Below, one piece after another: positions 1-7,930 of a DNA stretch of 64,000 nt. The first letter of the stretch is position 1; each line of letters opens with the position of its first letter. The stretch is taken from assembly GCA_964628185.1 (NCBI GenBank), contig CAZVLQ010000001.1, positions 62,001 to 126,000 on the forward strand. Direction: 5' to 3'. This DNA comes from CAZVLQ01 sp964628185 (lineage in GTDB: Bacteria; Pseudomonadota; Zetaproteobacteria; Mariprofundales; Mariprofundaceae). Below the pieces are notes generated by a model, which saw only the letters and a program-made list of their open reading frames with translations, did not search any database and was not told where the DNA came from. A program made the position numbers and the translations under genes.

Positions 1-233
1 CGCATCGCGGCGGATTGACGGAAGTGATTATTCCGGACGAAAATGCCAAGGATCTGCGGGATGTTCCGCAGAATGTGGTCAAAGGACTTAAAATTCATCC
101 GGTTACGCACATGGACGAGGTATTGAAGTGCGCGCTGGCCCATCTGCCGGAAGGCATGTGCGTGCCGGGTGGTTATATTCCACAGGTGATCGAAGGCATT
201 TATCTGGACAATGCCGCCGTCAGGCCGCATTAG
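1..233 (+). CDS. lon: Lon ATP-dependent protease, C-terminal end (partial)
   Basis: The frame is open from base 3 and ends at a TAG at 231-233; the 5' part lies outside the window. The translation begins HRGGLTEVIIP and continues with a stretch ending in LDNAAVRPH. HRGG-x-TEV-I-IP-x-EN-x-KDL is the end of the Lon S16 protease domain, just after the catalytic Ser-Lys dyad, which is therefore not visible here. Lon is a cytoplasmic hexameric AAA+ protease that degrades misfolded and regulatory proteins. The HU gene follows directly, as in many proteobacteria, which supports the assignment. Confidence 0.93.
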   Translation, partial: HRGGLTEVIIPDENAKDLRDVPQNVVKGLKIHPVTHMDEVLKCALAHLPEGMCVPGGYIPQVIEGIYLDNAAVRPH

Positions 234-243
234 AAGAAAAATG

Positions 244-274
244 TTGACATGGTATGGGGTTGCGGCCGTATAGT
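244..274 (+). promoter_or_regulatory. Possible sigma-70 promoter for hupB
   Basis: A perfect -35 hexamer TTGACA lies at 244-249 and a TATAGT -10 candidate at 269-274. The spacing of 19 bases is longer than the optimal 17. It sits between the lon stop and the HU start, where a separate hupB promoter is commonly found. This is read by eye only. Confidence 0.35.
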
Positions 275-306
275 TGGCACACCCAATGACGCTTCGGGAG
301 GATACA

Positions 307-579
307 TTGAATAAGGCAGATTTAATTAATCATGTGGCTGGAGCTGCTGGTCTCAGCAAAGGTTCTGCGGCGGATGCAGTGGAAGCTGTGCTTGGCGGCA
401 TTACCAACGGCCTGCAGAGTGGCGATGCAGTGAGTTTGGTGGGGTTTGGCACTTTCTCGGTGGCGGATCGCGCTGCGCGGACGGCACGTAATCCGCGCAC
501 TGGCGAGACGATTCACGTGGGGCCATCAAGAGCACCAAAATTCAAGGCTGGCAAGGCTCTGAAGGATGCAGTAAAATAA
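307..579 (+). CDS. hupB: DNA-binding protein HU
   Basis: The product is a 90-residue HU/IHF family protein that bends and compacts DNA as a dimer. The sequence opens with NKADLINHVA, has the signature GFGTFSVADRAARTARNPRTG in the arm region, and ends with the typical PKFKAGKALKDAVK tail. I chose a TTG start at 307 because it gives the standard 90-residue length and the canonical (M)NKADLI opening, and because a strong GGGAGGA ribosome site lies at 296-302. An upstream TTG at 274 would add 11 residues with no family support. It follows lon in the same direction, a common order. Confidence 0.93.
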   Translation: MNKADLINHVAGAAGLSKGSAADAVEAVLGGITNGLQSGDAVSLVGFGTFSVADRAARTARNPRTGETIHVGPSRAPKFKAGKALKDAVK

Positions 580-588
580 CCTTAACTG

Positions 589-639
589 GGCGGAAAGGAA
601 TTCCGCCTGCCGTACTATCGGGGGCCGGTTCGCCGGCCC
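589..639 (+). terminator. Two hairpins between hupB and tRNA-Val
   Basis: GGCGGAA at 589-595 pairs with TTCCGCC at 601-607. GGGCCGG at 622-628 pairs with CCGGCCC at 633-639 around a TTCG tetraloop. Neither has a strong T-run, so they may be weak terminators or RNA processing structures rather than classical intrinsic terminators. Confidence 0.4.
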
Positions 640-657
640 TTGGTATATCCGGGTCAT

Positions 658-733
658 GGGCGAATAGCTCAGCCGGGAGAGCAACGGCCTTACAAGCCGT
701 AGGTCACAGGTTCGATCCCTGTTTCGCCCACCA
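658..733 (+). tRNA. tRNA-Val (anticodon TAC)
   Basis: A complete cloverleaf with encoded CCA. The acceptor stem GGGCGAA pairs with TTCGCCC, the D stem is GCTC/GAGC, the anticodon stem ACGGC/GCCGT encloses the loop CTTACAA, and the T arm contains GGTTCGATCC. The anticodon TAC reads GTA valine codons. It is followed 11 bases later by tRNA-Asp, and both are probably one transcript. Confidence 0.97.
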
Positions 734-744
734 GTTGGTTTCAT

Positions 745-821
745 GGAGCGGTAGTTCAGCTGGTTAGAATGCCGGCCTGTCACGCCGGAGGTCGCGGGTT
801 CAAGTCCCGTCCGCTCCGCCA
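745..821 (+). tRNA. tRNA-Asp (anticodon GTC)
   Basis: The acceptor GGAGCGG pairs with CCGCTCC. The anticodon stem CCGGC/GCCGG encloses CTGTCAC with anticodon GTC. The T arm contains GGTTCAAGTCC, the discriminator base is G, and CCA is encoded at 819-821. Tandem tRNA-Val and tRNA-Asp are a common pair in proteobacteria. Confidence 0.97.
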
Positions 822-830
822 TAATTGCAA

Positions 831-861
831 GGAGGGCTGCCATGCAGCCCATCCTTTTTTC
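831..861 (+). terminator. Intrinsic terminator after the tRNA pair
   Basis: GGGCTGC, a CAT loop and GCAGCCC form a 7-bp GC-rich stem, extended by flanking GGA/TCC and followed by a run of six T. It begins 10 bases after tRNA-Asp and is the likely end of the tRNA transcript. Confidence 0.8.
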
Positions 862-871
862 AACTTGTCTG

Positions 872-902
872 AAATGCCGCAATCGCGGCATTTTTGTTTT
901 TG
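872..902 (+). terminator. Second intrinsic terminator
   Basis: ATGCCGC, an AATC loop and GCGGCAT form a stem followed by a T-rich tract (TTTTTGTTTTT). It lies directly downstream of the first terminator and upstream of the FBPase gene, making a tandem terminator that insulates fbp from the tRNA transcript. Confidence 0.7.
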
Positions 903-965
903 AAACTTGATATTGAAACCGGTAAGCTTGTTTCGCTGTCTTAAAACAGGGGAGGAGATGATTCC

Positions 966-1913
966 ATGAGCGAAACATTGAACCGGATTGCCCGGGAAGG
1001 GGCAAATGGCGCAGCCATGATGCCTGTGATTCAGGGCGTGGGCAGGGCTGCGATTGAGATTGCCTATTTATTGCGCGGCGCGGTTTTCCGGGGGGCTCTT
1101 GGTGCGGCCGGAGGTGAAAACGTTCAGGGTGAACAACAACAGAAGCTTGATGTTCTCTCGGATGAAATTTTCCTTGATCAGATGCGCTCCACCGGTTATG
1201 TCTGCGCCGTCGGTTCCGAGGAGCAGGAAGCGCTTTGTATCATTGATGAATACGCCTCGGCACCTTACGTGGTGCTGGTTGATCCTCTGGACGGTTCTTC
1301 CAATCTGGATGTCGACGGGCCAGTAGGCACCATTTTTTCAGTGGTTCAGCGAAAGTCCGCCGGTGACCGGCGGCCCGATGTTGCAGATACCCTGCAGGCG
1401 GGAAGGAACGTTCTGGCGGCGGGATATGTTTTGTACGGGCCGGCCACCATGCTGGTTTGTTCGGTTGGCGCCGGCGTCAACGGTTATACCTATCATTCAA
1501 ACAACGCCCGCTTTGAAATCAGCCATCCGGATATGAAGATCCCCCGGTCCGGGGGCTATTACTCGGTCAACGAGGCAAATTCCGCCCAGTGGCTGCACGG
1601 TATGGCGGACAGGCTTGTGACGGTGCGACATACCAGGAAGCTTGGCATGCGCTATGTGGGCGCCATGGTCGCGGACATTCATCGCACCCTGCTGAAAGGC
1701 GGTATTTTTCTCTATCCCGCCGATGAAGAGAAACCCAGCGGGAAGCTCAGGCTGTTGTATGAGGCCATCCCGATGGGATTTCTAATGGAGCAGGCGGGTG
1801 GCCGGGCACATACCGGCGCCATGCCGGTGCTTGATGTGCAGCCTGAATCCCTGCATCAGCGTACGCCCGTGTATCTCGGATCCATATCCGCAGTTGACAT
1901 GATGGTCGGCTAG
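966..1913 (+). CDS. fbp: Fructose-1,6-bisphosphatase class I
   Basis: A 315-residue cytoplasmic enzyme that hydrolyses fructose 1,6-bisphosphate to fructose 6-phosphate in gluconeogenesis and, in autotrophs, the Calvin cycle. The metal-binding signature LVDPLDGSSNLD lies near residues 103-114, preceded by the conserved GEQQQKLDVLSDE segment and the SEE loop. The family motif KLRLLYEAIPMGFLMEQAGG, near residue 260, is also present. Length matches class I enzymes (about 330). The ATG at 966 follows a GAGGAG ribosome site. The next gene begins on the last base of the stop codon, so the two are probably co-transcribed. A class I aldolase gene occurs at 26.5 kb. Confidence 0.95.
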   Translation: MSETLNRIAREGANGAAMMPVIQGVGRAAIEIAYLLRGAVFRGALGAAGGENVQGEQQQKLDVLSDEIFLDQMRSTGYVCAVGSEEQEALCIIDEYASAPYVVLVDPLDGSSNLDVDGPVGTIFSVVQRKSAGDRRPDVADTLQAGRNVLAAGYVLYGPATMLVCSVGAGVNGYTYHSNNARFEISHPDMKIPRSGGYYSVNEANSAQWLHGMADRLVTVRHTRKLGMRYVGAMVADIHRTLLKGGIFLYPADEEKPSGKLRLLYEAIPMGFLMEQAGGRAHTGAMPVLDVQPESLHQRTPVYLGSISAVDMMVG

Positions 1914-2572
1914 TGTGTCCGGAGGCCACCGATTTTTATCTTCGGCAGATCGGGGTTTATCCAGTGCCGGAACATGTCGGGACCGGCGTGGATGATCCGG
2001 CCCGGAACAAGGTCCCCGTTTCCCTTGAGACACTCGCCAGGCAGGCGTCGGTCTGCACTGCATGCGCTCTAGCGAAAGGGCGTACCCAGGTCGTGTTCGG
2101 GGTGGGGAACCCCGCCGCCGACATCATCTTTATCGGTGAGGCGCCCGGTCGCGAGGAAGACCTGAAGGGCGAGCCATTTGTCGGCCGCGCCGGAAAATTG
2201 CTGGACGCCATGCTCTGCGCCATCGGGCTTGGCCGATCGAGTGTTTATATTATGAATGTCGTTAAATGCCGGCCTCCCGGCAATCGTGATCCACGGCCGG
2301 AAGAGGTGGAGGCCTGCTCCCGGTGGTTTGATGCACAGTGGAATGCGATTTCTCCGAAACTTGTTTGCCTGCTGGGAAGAGTCGCGGCCCGGCACGTATT
2401 GCAAACGGATGCATCTATTTCTTCACTGCGCGGCCGCTGGCATGAGCATCGGGGCGTGCCCGTTTACGTCACTTATCATCCGGCATACCTGCTGAGGAGT
2501 CCGGCCAGGAAGGCCATGGCATGGTTTGATCTGAGACGGTTTTACCGTCGCTATCGGGCCATTCAGGGCTAG
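1913..2572 (+). CDS. Family 4 uracil-DNA glycosylase (Fe-S)
   Basis: A 219-residue uracil-DNA glycosylase of the type-4/5 superfamily, which removes uracil from DNA. Visible features are the paired cysteines CTACALAKGR near residue 44 and KCRPPGNRDP...EAC near 114-131 that bind a [4Fe-4S] cluster, the GEAPGREED active-site motif near residue 75, EPFVGRAGKLL, and the C-terminal HPAYLLR motif. The GTG start at 1913 overlaps the fbp stop by one base. Type-4 UDGs often carry an N-terminal extension like the roughly 40 residues here. No unusual residues were noticed. Confidence 0.9.
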   Translation: MCPEATDFYLRQIGVYPVPEHVGTGVDDPARNKVPVSLETLARQASVCTACALAKGRTQVVFGVGNPAADIIFIGEAPGREEDLKGEPFVGRAGKLLDAMLCAIGLGRSSVYIMNVVKCRPPGNRDPRPEEVEACSRWFDAQWNAISPKLVCLLGRVAARHVLQTDASISSLRGRWHEHRGVPVYVTYHPAYLLRSPARKAMAWFDLRRFYRRYRAIQG

Positions 2573-2816
2573 CCCGTATATTGCATGAAGGCGGACATCT
2601 GATGGACAGGATATTACATTATATCAATGGCCTACACAGAACCAGGCCACCTTATCCGTGGTTACACCTTGTCCTATCCGGTTTCAGACCCGATCAGGCC
2701 CGGCATCCTGGCCGCTCGGCCTCAAACCATAGCTACGGCTATGCTTTGTCGCCCGATCAACCAGCCTGCCGGGCCTGCTCAAGCCTGAATTCCGAGTCCT
2801 TCATGCAATATACGGG
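2573..2816. repeat. MITE-like element with perfect 19-bp terminal inverted repeats
   Basis: CCCGTATATTGCATGAAGG at 2573-2591 is exactly repeated in inverse at 2798-2816. Inside is a second inverted pair, CAGGCCCGGCA near 2695 and TGCCGGGCCTG near 2766, and a small palindrome around CATAGCTACGGCTATG near 2728. No convincing gene lies inside. It begins immediately after the UDG stop codon, and its right end supplies the last codons and stop of the convergent corC-like gene. Related ends occur at 45408 and 57289, so it looks like a mobile or REP-type family. Confidence 0.7.
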
Positions 2817-4078
2817 TTGTCTTTTTTCTTTTCGATTCTCACGCGGCTTATCCAGTTGCCTTCCAGATTGAGAATCTCAAGGCGCACATCATTTACATGC
2901 AGGCACATTTTTGCTTCCGGTTGCGCGCCAAGTCTTTCGGCAATCAGTCCGCCAATGGTGGTTGATCCTTCTTCCGGGAGCCTGGTTTCCAGTTCCTGAT
3001 TGATGTCATGGATATTGACCGTTCCGGCGGCAATCAGGGACCCGTCCGGTTGAGGCCACATTTTGGGTCGGACAGGCCTGTCGGACTCATCTTCAATTTC
3101 GCCGACAATTTCCTCAAGGATGTCTTCCATGGTGATCAGTCCGTCAATGTCGCCATATTCATCTACGACAATGGCCATGTGCTGGTGACGGTTCTGAAAA
3201 TCAAAAAGCTGCTGAAGGGCATTTTTGTTTGCCGGAACAAAAGGTGGATCATGCCAGATGACGGCATCACGGAGGGAAAGATTGCAATGCTGGTGCCTGA
3301 TCAGGTCTCGGAGATGCACGATGCCGATCAAATTGTCCGTCTGGCCATAAAAGACGGGATAGCGTGAATGTGGTTTGCGCGTGACTTCGGCAAGGCATTC
3401 CCTGACGCTGCATGCCGCATCCAGAACATCCATGCCCTTGCGGGGCGTCATCAGGGCTTTGACCGGAATTTCATGCAGATGCAGGCTGCTCATCAGCATT
3501 TGCTCTCGCGCCGCGTCCAGCACGCCTGCCTCCGCACCCGCGTCAATAATTTTGGATAATTCCTGATGCGTCAGTTCCGCCTCCACGCCTTTTGGTATCT
3601 TCAGAGCACGTTGCATAAGATTAATGAGGCCCATCAACAGGGACGTGAGGGGCGCCAGCAGGCGTATAATCCATTGCAGTGGCGCCGCCACAATGCATGC
3701 CGTACGCTCGGCGTGGGCTACCGCGATGGTTTTGGGAAGTATTTCGGCCAGGATGACGACGACAATCGTCATGGCAATCGTCGCATAGAAGATGCCGGCC
3801 TGTCCGAAAATCCTGACGAAAATAGCGGCAGTCAGGCTGGAGGCGGCAATATTCACAAAGTTATTGCCCAGCAAAATGGCGGCCAGCATGCGTTCCGGCT
3901 GTCTAAGGAGGTGTTCAGCCCTGCCCGCACCCCGGTTTCCCTGATCGCTTAACAGGCGCAGGCGAAAACGCCGGGCTCGGGTCAGTGCGGTTTCCGAGCC
4001 GGAAAAAAAAGCTGACGCGAGTAGCAGAAAAAAAAGAATACCGGTGATGGCCGGCCAGGAAAGAATCGGACCTGACAT
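2801..4078 (-). CDS. CorC/HlyC family membrane protein (DUF21-CBS-CorC_HlyC)
   Basis: A 425-residue inner-membrane protein. Residues 1-190 form a DUF21 domain (CNNM-like) with four hydrophobic segments and the conserved FSGSETAL motif near residue 25. A CBS pair follows at about 205-325, including VKALMTPRKGMDVLD and IDGLITMEDILEEIVGEIEDE. A C-terminal CorC_HlyC transporter-associated domain occupies about 345-420. Family members are implicated in magnesium and cobalt efflux and resistance; earlier names call them hemolysins. The final residues (NPYIA) are encoded by the inverted repeat ending at 2816, so the native C-terminus may have been altered by insertion. A ccsA-like gene lies just upstream on the same strand. 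Confidence 0.9.
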   Translation of the reverse strand: MSGPILSWPAITGILFFLLLASAFFSGSETALTRARRFRLRLLSDQGNRGAGRAEHLLRQPERMLAAILLGNNFVNIAASSLTAAIFVRIFGQAGIFYATIAMTIVVVILAEILPKTIAVAHAERTACIVAAPLQWIIRLLAPLTSLLMGLINLMQRALKIPKGVEAELTHQELSKIIDAGAEAGVLDAAREQMLMSSLHLHEIPVKALMTPRKGMDVLDAACSVRECLAEVTRKPHSRYPVFYGQTDNLIGIVHLRDLIRHQHCNLSLRDAVIWHDPPFVPANKNALQQLFDFQNRHQHMAIVVDEYGDIDGLITMEDILEEIVGEIEDESDRPVRPKMWPQPDGSLIAAGTVNIHDINQELETRLPEEGSTTIGGLIAERLGAQPEAKMCLHVNDVRLEILNLEGNWISRVRIEKKKDNPYIA

Positions 4079-4092
4079 TCAGAAACGGTTCA

Positions 4093-4914
4093 TCAGGTTC
4101 CAAGCGGGGCATTCAACCATGATTGCACCATGCGCACGCCAAAGTAGGCCAGCAACAATAAAATATAGGCTACGATTACCATCCAGCTGGCGCGTCTGCC
4201 CTGCCAGGCGCCATGATTGCGCATCGTGATCAGGGCAACCAGTGCGGCCCAGGAAACGATGGTCAGGACGGCCTTGTGCGAAAAGATGATAAAATGTCCC
4301 ATGCTCTCCCATTGCCAGACCAGGCCTGTAAGGATGCTCAAGGCCAGCAACCAGGTGGCTGATCGTACCTGGGCATACATATGATTCTCAATATCAAGCA
4401 GCGAGGGAAGCGACTGGACGATGGGGCCGATCTGCTTTCGCTTCAACGCACGGTCAAGCAGAAGGTGCATGATGGCATGCAGCATGGCCAGGGTGAGAAT
4501 GGCGTAAGCCAGCAGGGAAAACAGCAGATGGCCGGCTTCCATCATCGATGTGGTCTGAATCCTCAGAATGGGATTGTCGGGCAACAGGGGGATAATCAGG
4601 AGCGGGATGGCCGTTGCCGGAAGCAGGAACAGGCCCAGTCCGCGAATGCCGTGCCGTAGCAGACCAATAACATAGATGTATTGCACGATCAGCGTGCATA
4701 TGGCAACTGAAGCAGCCAGACGGAAATCCAGGCCCCAGTTGGTGAGCGGTTCCAGCCTGAACAGCGCGAACAGGCTGATAAACATTGCCACCGATAGAAT
4801 GAGCACAATGCCCCTGGCGCCCAGACGGGATTTGTGCCAGACGCCTGCCCACAAAAACCAGGCGCATAATGCGGTAATGCAACCGGAGATCGGGAAAAGG
4901 TAGATGGTCTTCAT
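4093..4914 (-). CDS. CcsA/YpjD-like cytochrome c assembly family membrane protein
   Basis: A 273-residue protein with about eight hydrophobic segments. It resembles the CcsA/YpjD branch of the heme-handling family, including a conserved HLLFSLLAYAILTLAMLHAIMHLLL segment near 128-152 and a late FSHKAVLTIVSW segment. This branch lacks the full WWD motif of CcmC/CcmF and is often found upstream of a CorC/HlyC gene in proteobacteria, exactly as here (14 bases separate the two). The proposed role is in cytochrome c or heme handling at the membrane; its precise function is not established. The start at 4914 has only a weak GGA ribosome site. Confidence 0.78.
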   Translation of the reverse strand: MKTIYLFPISGCITALCAWFLWAGVWHKSRLGARGIVLILSVAMFISLFALFRLEPLTNWGLDFRLAASVAICTLIVQYIYVIGLLRHGIRGLGLFLLPATAIPLLIIPLLPDNPILRIQTTSMMEAGHLLFSLLAYAILTLAMLHAIMHLLLDRALKRKQIGPIVQSLPSLLDIENHMYAQVRSATWLLALSILTGLVWQWESMGHFIIFSHKAVLTIVSWAALVALITMRNHGAWQGRRASWMVIVAYILLLLAYFGVRMVQSWLNAPLGT

Positions 4915-5060
4915 GCGGTTTTCCGGACTGAAAAAATGGTATGCTTGTTCATGGGCGTGTTATATCGGATGAGAGGCGCGCCCGCAATGAGCAGCTACGC
5001 AAGCCAACCCGGATTATTCATGCCTGAACTGCTCGACTAAATATTTGACCGGGGGAAAGG

Positions 5061-5765
5061 ATGCGACACAATCAGGCCATGCGTGTAACGGTGCTTTTTC
5101 TGGCCGCCGGGAGCGGGCGGCGCTTTGGCGGTAAGGTTCCCAAACAATATCAGAACGTCAACGGCAGACCGCTGGTTTCCATCGGGCTCGACAGTCTGGC
5201 GCAGGAGTCCCGGATTGACGCCGTGCAGCCGGTGCTTGCAGCGGATGATGCATGTTTCCCCCGCTGTATTAAAGGCCGGCGTTTCCCCTTCAGGATATTG
5301 CCTCCGGTCACGGGTGGCGCCGAGCGTGCGATTTCCATGGCCAGAGGGCTTGCCGCCCTGAGCGGGGATGTGGAATGGGTGGCCGTGCAGGACGCGGCGC
5401 GCCCTGTGCCTTCATCCGGGCTGCTGGCCAGCGTGCTGGATACCGCTTTTAGTCATGGCGCCGCCGTACCGGGGGTTCCGGTACATGATACGATTAAACA
5501 GGTGGATGAAAGCGGGCGGGTGCAGGCGACCCTGGAGCGTCATGCACTGCGCGCCGTACAGACGCCGCAGGTAGCGCGCCGCGAATGGCTGGATACCGCG
5601 GTCGGGCTGCTGGAAGAACGTTTACATCTGTATACGGATGATGCGGCGCTGCTGGAAGCAGCCGGCTTTCCCGTGTTTGTCAGCGAAGGAAATATAGATA
5701 ATCGCAAAATTACGACACCGGAAGATATGGCGTGGCTGGAACATTATCTTGGGGAGGGAACATGA
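5061..5765 (+). CDS. ispD: 2-C-methyl-D-erythritol 4-phosphate cytidylyltransferase
   Basis: A 234-residue enzyme of the MEP isoprenoid pathway that forms CDP-methylerythritol from MEP and CTP. The N-terminal nucleotide-binding motif FLAAGSGRRFGGKVPKQY (residues 12-29) is clear, as are the VQDAARP motif near 112, the VPVHDTIKQ segment and the C-terminal GNIDNRKITTPEDM. The ATG at 5061 is preceded by GGGGAAAGG; an internal ATG (residue 7) is an alternative that would remove six residues. It overlaps ispF by ATGA, indicating translational coupling. Confidence 0.95.
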   Translation: MRHNQAMRVTVLFLAAGSGRRFGGKVPKQYQNVNGRPLVSIGLDSLAQESRIDAVQPVLAADDACFPRCIKGRRFPFRILPPVTGGAERAISMARGLAALSGDVEWVAVQDAARPVPSSGLLASVLDTAFSHGAAVPGVPVHDTIKQVDESGRVQATLERHALRAVQTPQVARREWLDTAVGLLEERLHLYTDDAALLEAAGFPVFVSEGNIDNRKITTPEDMAWLEHYLGEGT

Positions 5766-6271
5766 ATCTGCGGATTGGTCAGGGCGTTGATGTGCATGCC
5801 TTCGCCGAGAGAAGGCGATTGATCCTGGGCGGGGTTGAAATTCCATCCAGTCGGGGGCTGGCGGGTCATTCCGATGCGGATGTGCTGACGCATGCCATAT
5901 GCGACGCCTTGCTGGGCGCTGCCGGCCTGGGTGATATCGGGCATTTCTTTCCCGATGACGATGAGCGCTACAAGGATGCGAACAGCATGGATCTGCTTGC
6001 CGTGGTGATGCAGCATGTTGCGGCGCGGGGCATGATTGTGGTGAATATCGACGCAACAATTCTGGCTCAGGAGCCCAGGCTTGCACCTTATATGCAGCAA
6101 ATGAAGGAGGTGTTGGCCCGGGTTGCGGGAATCGATGCCTCACGCATCGGCCTGAAGGCGACTACAACGGAACATCTGGGATTTACCGGGCGCAAGGAAG
6201 GTATGGCGGCGCTGGCGGTTGTGCTGCTGGAATGTCAGTCGAGTCCTCTCGCGACTGGCGCGAGCGCGTAA
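5762..6271 (+). CDS. ispF: 2-C-methyl-D-erythritol 2,4-cyclodiphosphate synthase
   Basis: A 169-residue MEP-pathway enzyme that cyclises CDP-ME 2-phosphate. It shows the family signature RIGQGVDVHAF with metal ligands D and H, GHSDADVLTHAICDALLGAAGLGDIGHFFPD, and the C-terminal TTTEHLGFTGRKEGMAA. The ATG at 5762 overlaps the ispD stop (ATGA) and follows a GGGGAGGG site, so it is preferred over an in-frame start 30 bases earlier. The 3' end overlaps the convergent DUF3426 gene by 37 bases. Confidence 0.95.
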   Translation: MNLRIGQGVDVHAFAERRRLILGGVEIPSSRGLAGHSDADVLTHAICDALLGAAGLGDIGHFFPDDDERYKDANSMDLLAVVMQHVAARGMIVVNIDATILAQEPRLAPYMQQMKEVLARVAGIDASRIGLKATTTEHLGFTGRKEGMAALAVVLLECQSSPLATGASA

Positions 6272-7248
6272 TCACCTGCATTTTCCGGAAGTTTCTGCAG
6301 GAGCAGGACAAAACTCCGGTCTCCCAGGGGAGGAACGGGCACATGATCCTCCGGTGGCGGCAGGTAGGGCGTACGGCGGATGGCTTCAACAAGCGGAGGC
6401 TGGGAGATCAGCATTTCGCGTTCGAACAGCAGATGGTCCGGTTCATCCCTGGCAAAGATGGAAACATGAATGGCCGGAGGAGGCAGTTCGCATCGCAGAA
6501 GATTTTTAACGCGCCCCTTCACGAGCAGTGCCTCGCTTCCGTCGTTTCGTCTTATCCACTGCGCCTGTATGCTGTCGGTCGGAATGCGCCAGTCCCTGTT
6601 GCGAATATCAAGTGGCATCCCCATATTAATCAGGACGCTGCGCAGCCAGAGGTTATTGAGCCATGCGTCGTGTTTGTACCAGGCGCCGGCGGCCACAAGA
6701 AGAAAAACAACACCCAGAAGCCATGGCATGATATGCGCGCTTGCGGCGGGAGGATGGGGGGAAGGCATCTCCGGTCCGGGCTGGAAACCCGTTGCCGAAG
6801 GTGCTGCAATACCCTGTCCTCTCATACCCGTATCTTCATCAGACTCAGAAAAAACGGGGTCAGGCCCTGAATCACGCACCATTTGCTTCGTTTCCTGATT
6901 CGTTCGTGTTTCAGGAACCGGCCCGGTTTTTTTCGCGGTCTGACTGATTTTTCTGGATTTTTTTGCGGTTCCGGCAGTGCTGTTCCGTTTTTCCTCCTCT
7001 ACCACGACACTTTCAGTGGCAGTCATACGTGCACCTGACGCAGCCTGTTCATCCGGAAGCCAGATCGGGTCGTGGCGGCTGTTTTCTCCTTCGATACTTT
7101 CAGGATGTATTTCAACCTGGGCACCCATTTCGCCGGCTGAATGTCTGTAATTGAATTCCACGCCGCAGCGATGACAGACAAGGATTGCATCTTCGTCCAT
7201 TTGTTCAAGCTGATAGGCGGCCTGACAATGAGGGCAAACTACGCGCAT
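6235..7248 (-). CDS. Zinc-ribbon and DUF3426 domain membrane protein
   Basis: A 337-residue protein of unknown function. The N-terminus MRVVCPHCQAAYQL...LVCHRCG is an MJ0042-type zinc ribbon with two CxxC pairs. A long charged, probably disordered region (about 45-185) follows, then one membrane segment (about 195-215) and a DUF3426 domain in which a PLDIRNRDW stretch and a VKGRVKN stretch are recognisable. The zinc ribbon would be cytoplasmic and the C-terminal domain periplasmic. In other proteobacteria this family sits beside prmA or in similar housekeeping contexts; no specific role is known. The ATG at 7248 puts the zinc ribbon at the N-terminus; the GGAGGG site is 14 bases upstream, rather far, so the start is slightly uncertain. 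Confidence 0.82.
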   Translation of the reverse strand: MRVVCPHCQAAYQLEQMDEDAILVCHRCGVEFNYRHSAGEMGAQVEIHPESIEGENSRHDPIWLPDEQAASGARMTATESVVVEEEKRNSTAGTAKKSRKISQTAKKTGPVPETRTNQETKQMVRDSGPDPVFSESDEDTGMRGQGIAAPSATGFQPGPEMPSPHPPAASAHIMPWLLGVVFLLVAAGAWYKHDAWLNNLWLRSVLINMGMPLDIRNRDWRIPTDSIQAQWIRRNDGSEALLVKGRVKNLLRCELPPPAIHVSIFARDEPDHLLFEREMLISQPPLVEAIRRTPYLPPPEDHVPVPPLGDRSFVLLLQKLPENAGDYALAPVARGLD

Positions 7249-7379
7249 GCGACCAATGATGAACCCTCCGGATTCTTTTGTCATCGGCCAGGAGGCTGTT
7301 GTCGTGCGCGGGCATTTGTGAACCATGCGGGCGTCAATCCGTTAAAGTATTGCAAAGTCATACGGCTCGCTGCAAGATC

Positions 7380-7919
7380 ATGTTTATGCCCCGGAAGGTT
7401 ATCAAGCGCTATATGCCGAATCATGAAACAATACTCCGGCAAAAATGCTTGCGATGTCTTGGAAGTATGTTGCACAACCCTGCGCTCTGGCACCTGAACC
7501 GGCATTCGGTTGCGGGTGCTTTTTTTGTCGGGCTGATGATTGCTTTTGCTCCGGTCCCTTTTCAGATGCTGCTTGCCGCCAGCCTGGCCATCATTCTTCG
7601 GGTCAACATCCCGATTTCCGTCGCACTGGTCTGGCTGACCAATCCCTTCACGATGCCCCCCCTGTTTTATTTTGCCTATAAGGTTGGGCAGTGGGTGCTC
7701 TCTGTGCCCGAGCATGATTTCCATTTTGAGATCAGCTGGAACTGGCTGTTGCATGGGTTGAACCATGTCTGGCAGCCTTTTCTGCTGGGTTGTTTCATTC
7801 TTGGTTCGTTGACCGGGGTTGTCGGCTATCTGTTTGTTCGCTTTGCATGGCGTGGCTACGTCCTCTACAAATGGCGGCACAGACCTGGAAAGCCGATGGG
7901 ACCAGACGCACATCCCTAA
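7380..7919 (+). CDS. DUF2062 domain membrane protein
   Basis: A roughly 179-residue integral membrane protein. The opening MPRKVIKRYMPNHETI and the segment SVAGAFFVGLMIAFAPVPFQM, followed by LTNPFTMPPLFYFAYKVG, are characteristic of DUF2062. The function is unknown; the family is widespread in proteobacteria. Two start codons, at 7380 and 7386, fit; the second gives the family's usual MPRK opening. The gene lies divergent from the DUF3426 gene and just upstream of fructosamine kinase. Confidence 0.85.
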   Translation: MFMPRKVIKRYMPNHETILRQKCLRCLGSMLHNPALWHLNRHSVAGAFFVGLMIAFAPVPFQMLLAASLAIILRVNIPISVALVWLTNPFTMPPLFYFAYKVGQWVLSVPEHDFHFEISWNWLLHGLNHVWQPFLLGCFILGSLTGVVGYLFVRFAWRGYVLYKWRHRPGKPMGPDAHP

Positions 7920-7930
7920 GTCCACCGAGC

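Noticed and set aside
526..1005. A 159-codon minus-strand frame spanning the tRNA pair
   Set aside because: Its internal segments are antisense translations of tRNA-Asp and tRNA-Val, a well-known source of false hypothetical proteins, and the frame crosses two terminators.
2581..2871. A 96-codon plus-strand frame downstream of the UDG gene
   Set aside because: It lies within the inverted-repeat element and overlaps the corC-like gene on the other strand; no family resemblance or good start signal.
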